From the NCBI RefSeq assembly GCF_900172355.1, contig NZ_FWFZ01000005.1:62001-126000 (forward strand): a stretch of 64,000 nt of DNA, given 5' to 3'. The position numbers were made by a program, and so were the translations under genes. The notes under the pieces are model-generated. The model was not told the origin of the DNA. It was given only the letters and a program-made list of their open reading frames with translations, and did no database searches. The stretch comes from Roseisalinus antarcticus. Its GTDB lineage: Bacteria > Pseudomonadota > Alphaproteobacteria > Rhodobacterales > Rhodobacteraceae. Each line of letters opens with the position of its first letter. The stretch's first letter is position 1. This document shows, piece by piece, positions 63,638-64,000 of this stretch.

Positions 63638-64000
63638 GGTCCCTCGCAGGCAAACAGTCGTCCGGGGGCGCCGGCGGGCGCCGACAGGCCCGCAAGGCGC
63701 AAGAGGTCCCAGGCCAGCACCTGGTTGGAGGACAGCACCGGAATGTCGAGCGCCGCCTCCAGACGCGGGATCACCCCGAGCGTGCGCAGGTTGGTGCAGG
63801 ACAGGAACAGCGCCTGCGCGTCCGGGTGGCGGCCAAGCTCCAGCGCCGCGTCATGGACGGAATCGGCGGCGATGCGCACGACTCGCGCCTCGACCTCCTC
63901 GTCGAAGGACCCGAAGGACACGGTCGAGATGCCCTGCGCCGCGAGCGCCTCGCGCAGGCGGCTCGACACCGGGGGCAGGTAGGGCGACAGCATCGCCAGA
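63634..64000 (-). CDS. Asp/Glu racemase-like protein, N-terminus cut by window edge
   Basis: The frame runs off the right edge; about 121 C-terminal residues are visible. SCTNLRT carries the conserved catalytic Cys of the Asp/Glu racemase and maleate isomerase family, and VLSSNQVLAWDLLRLAGL is typical of their C-terminal half. It ends four bases into the ureohydrolase gene (ATGA). Enzyme activity could be racemase, maleate isomerase or arylmalonate decarboxylase. Confidence 0.78.
   Translation of the reverse strand, partial: LAMLSPYLPPVSSRLREALAAQGISTVSFGSFDEEVEARVVRIAADSVHDAALELGRHPDAQALFLSCTNLRTLGVIPRLEAALDIPVLSSNQVLAWDLLRLAGLSAPAGAPGRLFACEGP

Overview
The window looks like chromosomal DNA of a high-GC alphaproteobacterium, most likely the Rhodobacteraceae (Roseobacter group). 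The evidence is the split F0 ATP synthase operon with paired b and b' subunits, the division-site ATPase MipZ, the glcDEF glycolate oxidase set, the fused MaoC-phosphotransacetylase next to acetate kinase, a CHCC zinc-finger protein beside polA, and a dispersed GC-rich repeat ending in a CCAAGATGAAG-like tail. I saw no tRNA or rRNA gene, integrase, insertion sequence or CRISPR array. Most genes are housekeeping or ordinary metabolic genes, and many are translationally coupled through ATGA-type overlaps.

Layout, left to right. 1-1202: a truncated hydroxypyruvate isomerase-like gene and a DUF1285 protein. 1288-8036: a four-gene MoxR / DUF58 / BatA-DUF4159 / large membrane protein operon. 8113-9628: a small exported protein, a DUF599 membrane protein and a CopD-like membrane protein. 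9756-13737: glcDEF. 13802-15236: a secreted trypsin-like protease and a small heat-shock protein with a heat-shock promoter and a structured leader. 15293-15871: a gene-free stretch with two inverted repeat copies. 15872-18932: polA and a zinc-finger protein. 19017-26576: an orphan ABC ATPase, then a carbohydrate ABC transporter operon with an internal glycoside hydrolase and a divergent LacI regulator. 26667-30722: a HIT protein, then genes that look like surface-glycan or sulfation functions. 30757-33324: an adenosine kinase-like gene, nth and an AraC-MGMT protein. 33458-35084: an OmpA-type lipoprotein and an FCD-GntR regulator. 35203-37803: F0 ATP synthase (atpI-B-E-b'-b). 37990-40131: ArsR, a DMT transporter and LysR.

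40486-49820 is the most unusual part. The familiar ffh-rpsP-rimM-trmD-rplS series is present, but four tandem GNAT acetyltransferases and a chorismate mutase lie between ffh and rpsP, and three paralogous sulfotransferase-like genes lie between rimM, trmD and rplS; rpmE follows. 50038-54150 holds a chemoreceptor gene with a one-base frameshift near its end, mipZ and an unrecognised membrane protein. 54317-58853 holds MaoC-Pta, ackA and an acyl-CoA synthetase. 59009-64000 holds an ABC exporter, a possible hydrolase, cytochrome b561 with a MarR regulator, an agmatinase-like ureohydrolase and a truncated Asp/Glu racemase-like gene.

The best new leads are regulatory and architectural. Near-identical 15-bp operators precede glcD and the FCD-GntR gene, which suggests that this regulator controls glycolate oxidation and itself. 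A heat-shock promoter is followed by serial hairpins, the last of which hides the Shine-Dalgarno sequence of hsp20. A sulfotransferase triplet is embedded in a ribosome and tRNA-modification operon. A dispersed hairpin repeat occurs about seven times. Function calls rest on motif recognition by eye; no database search was run.
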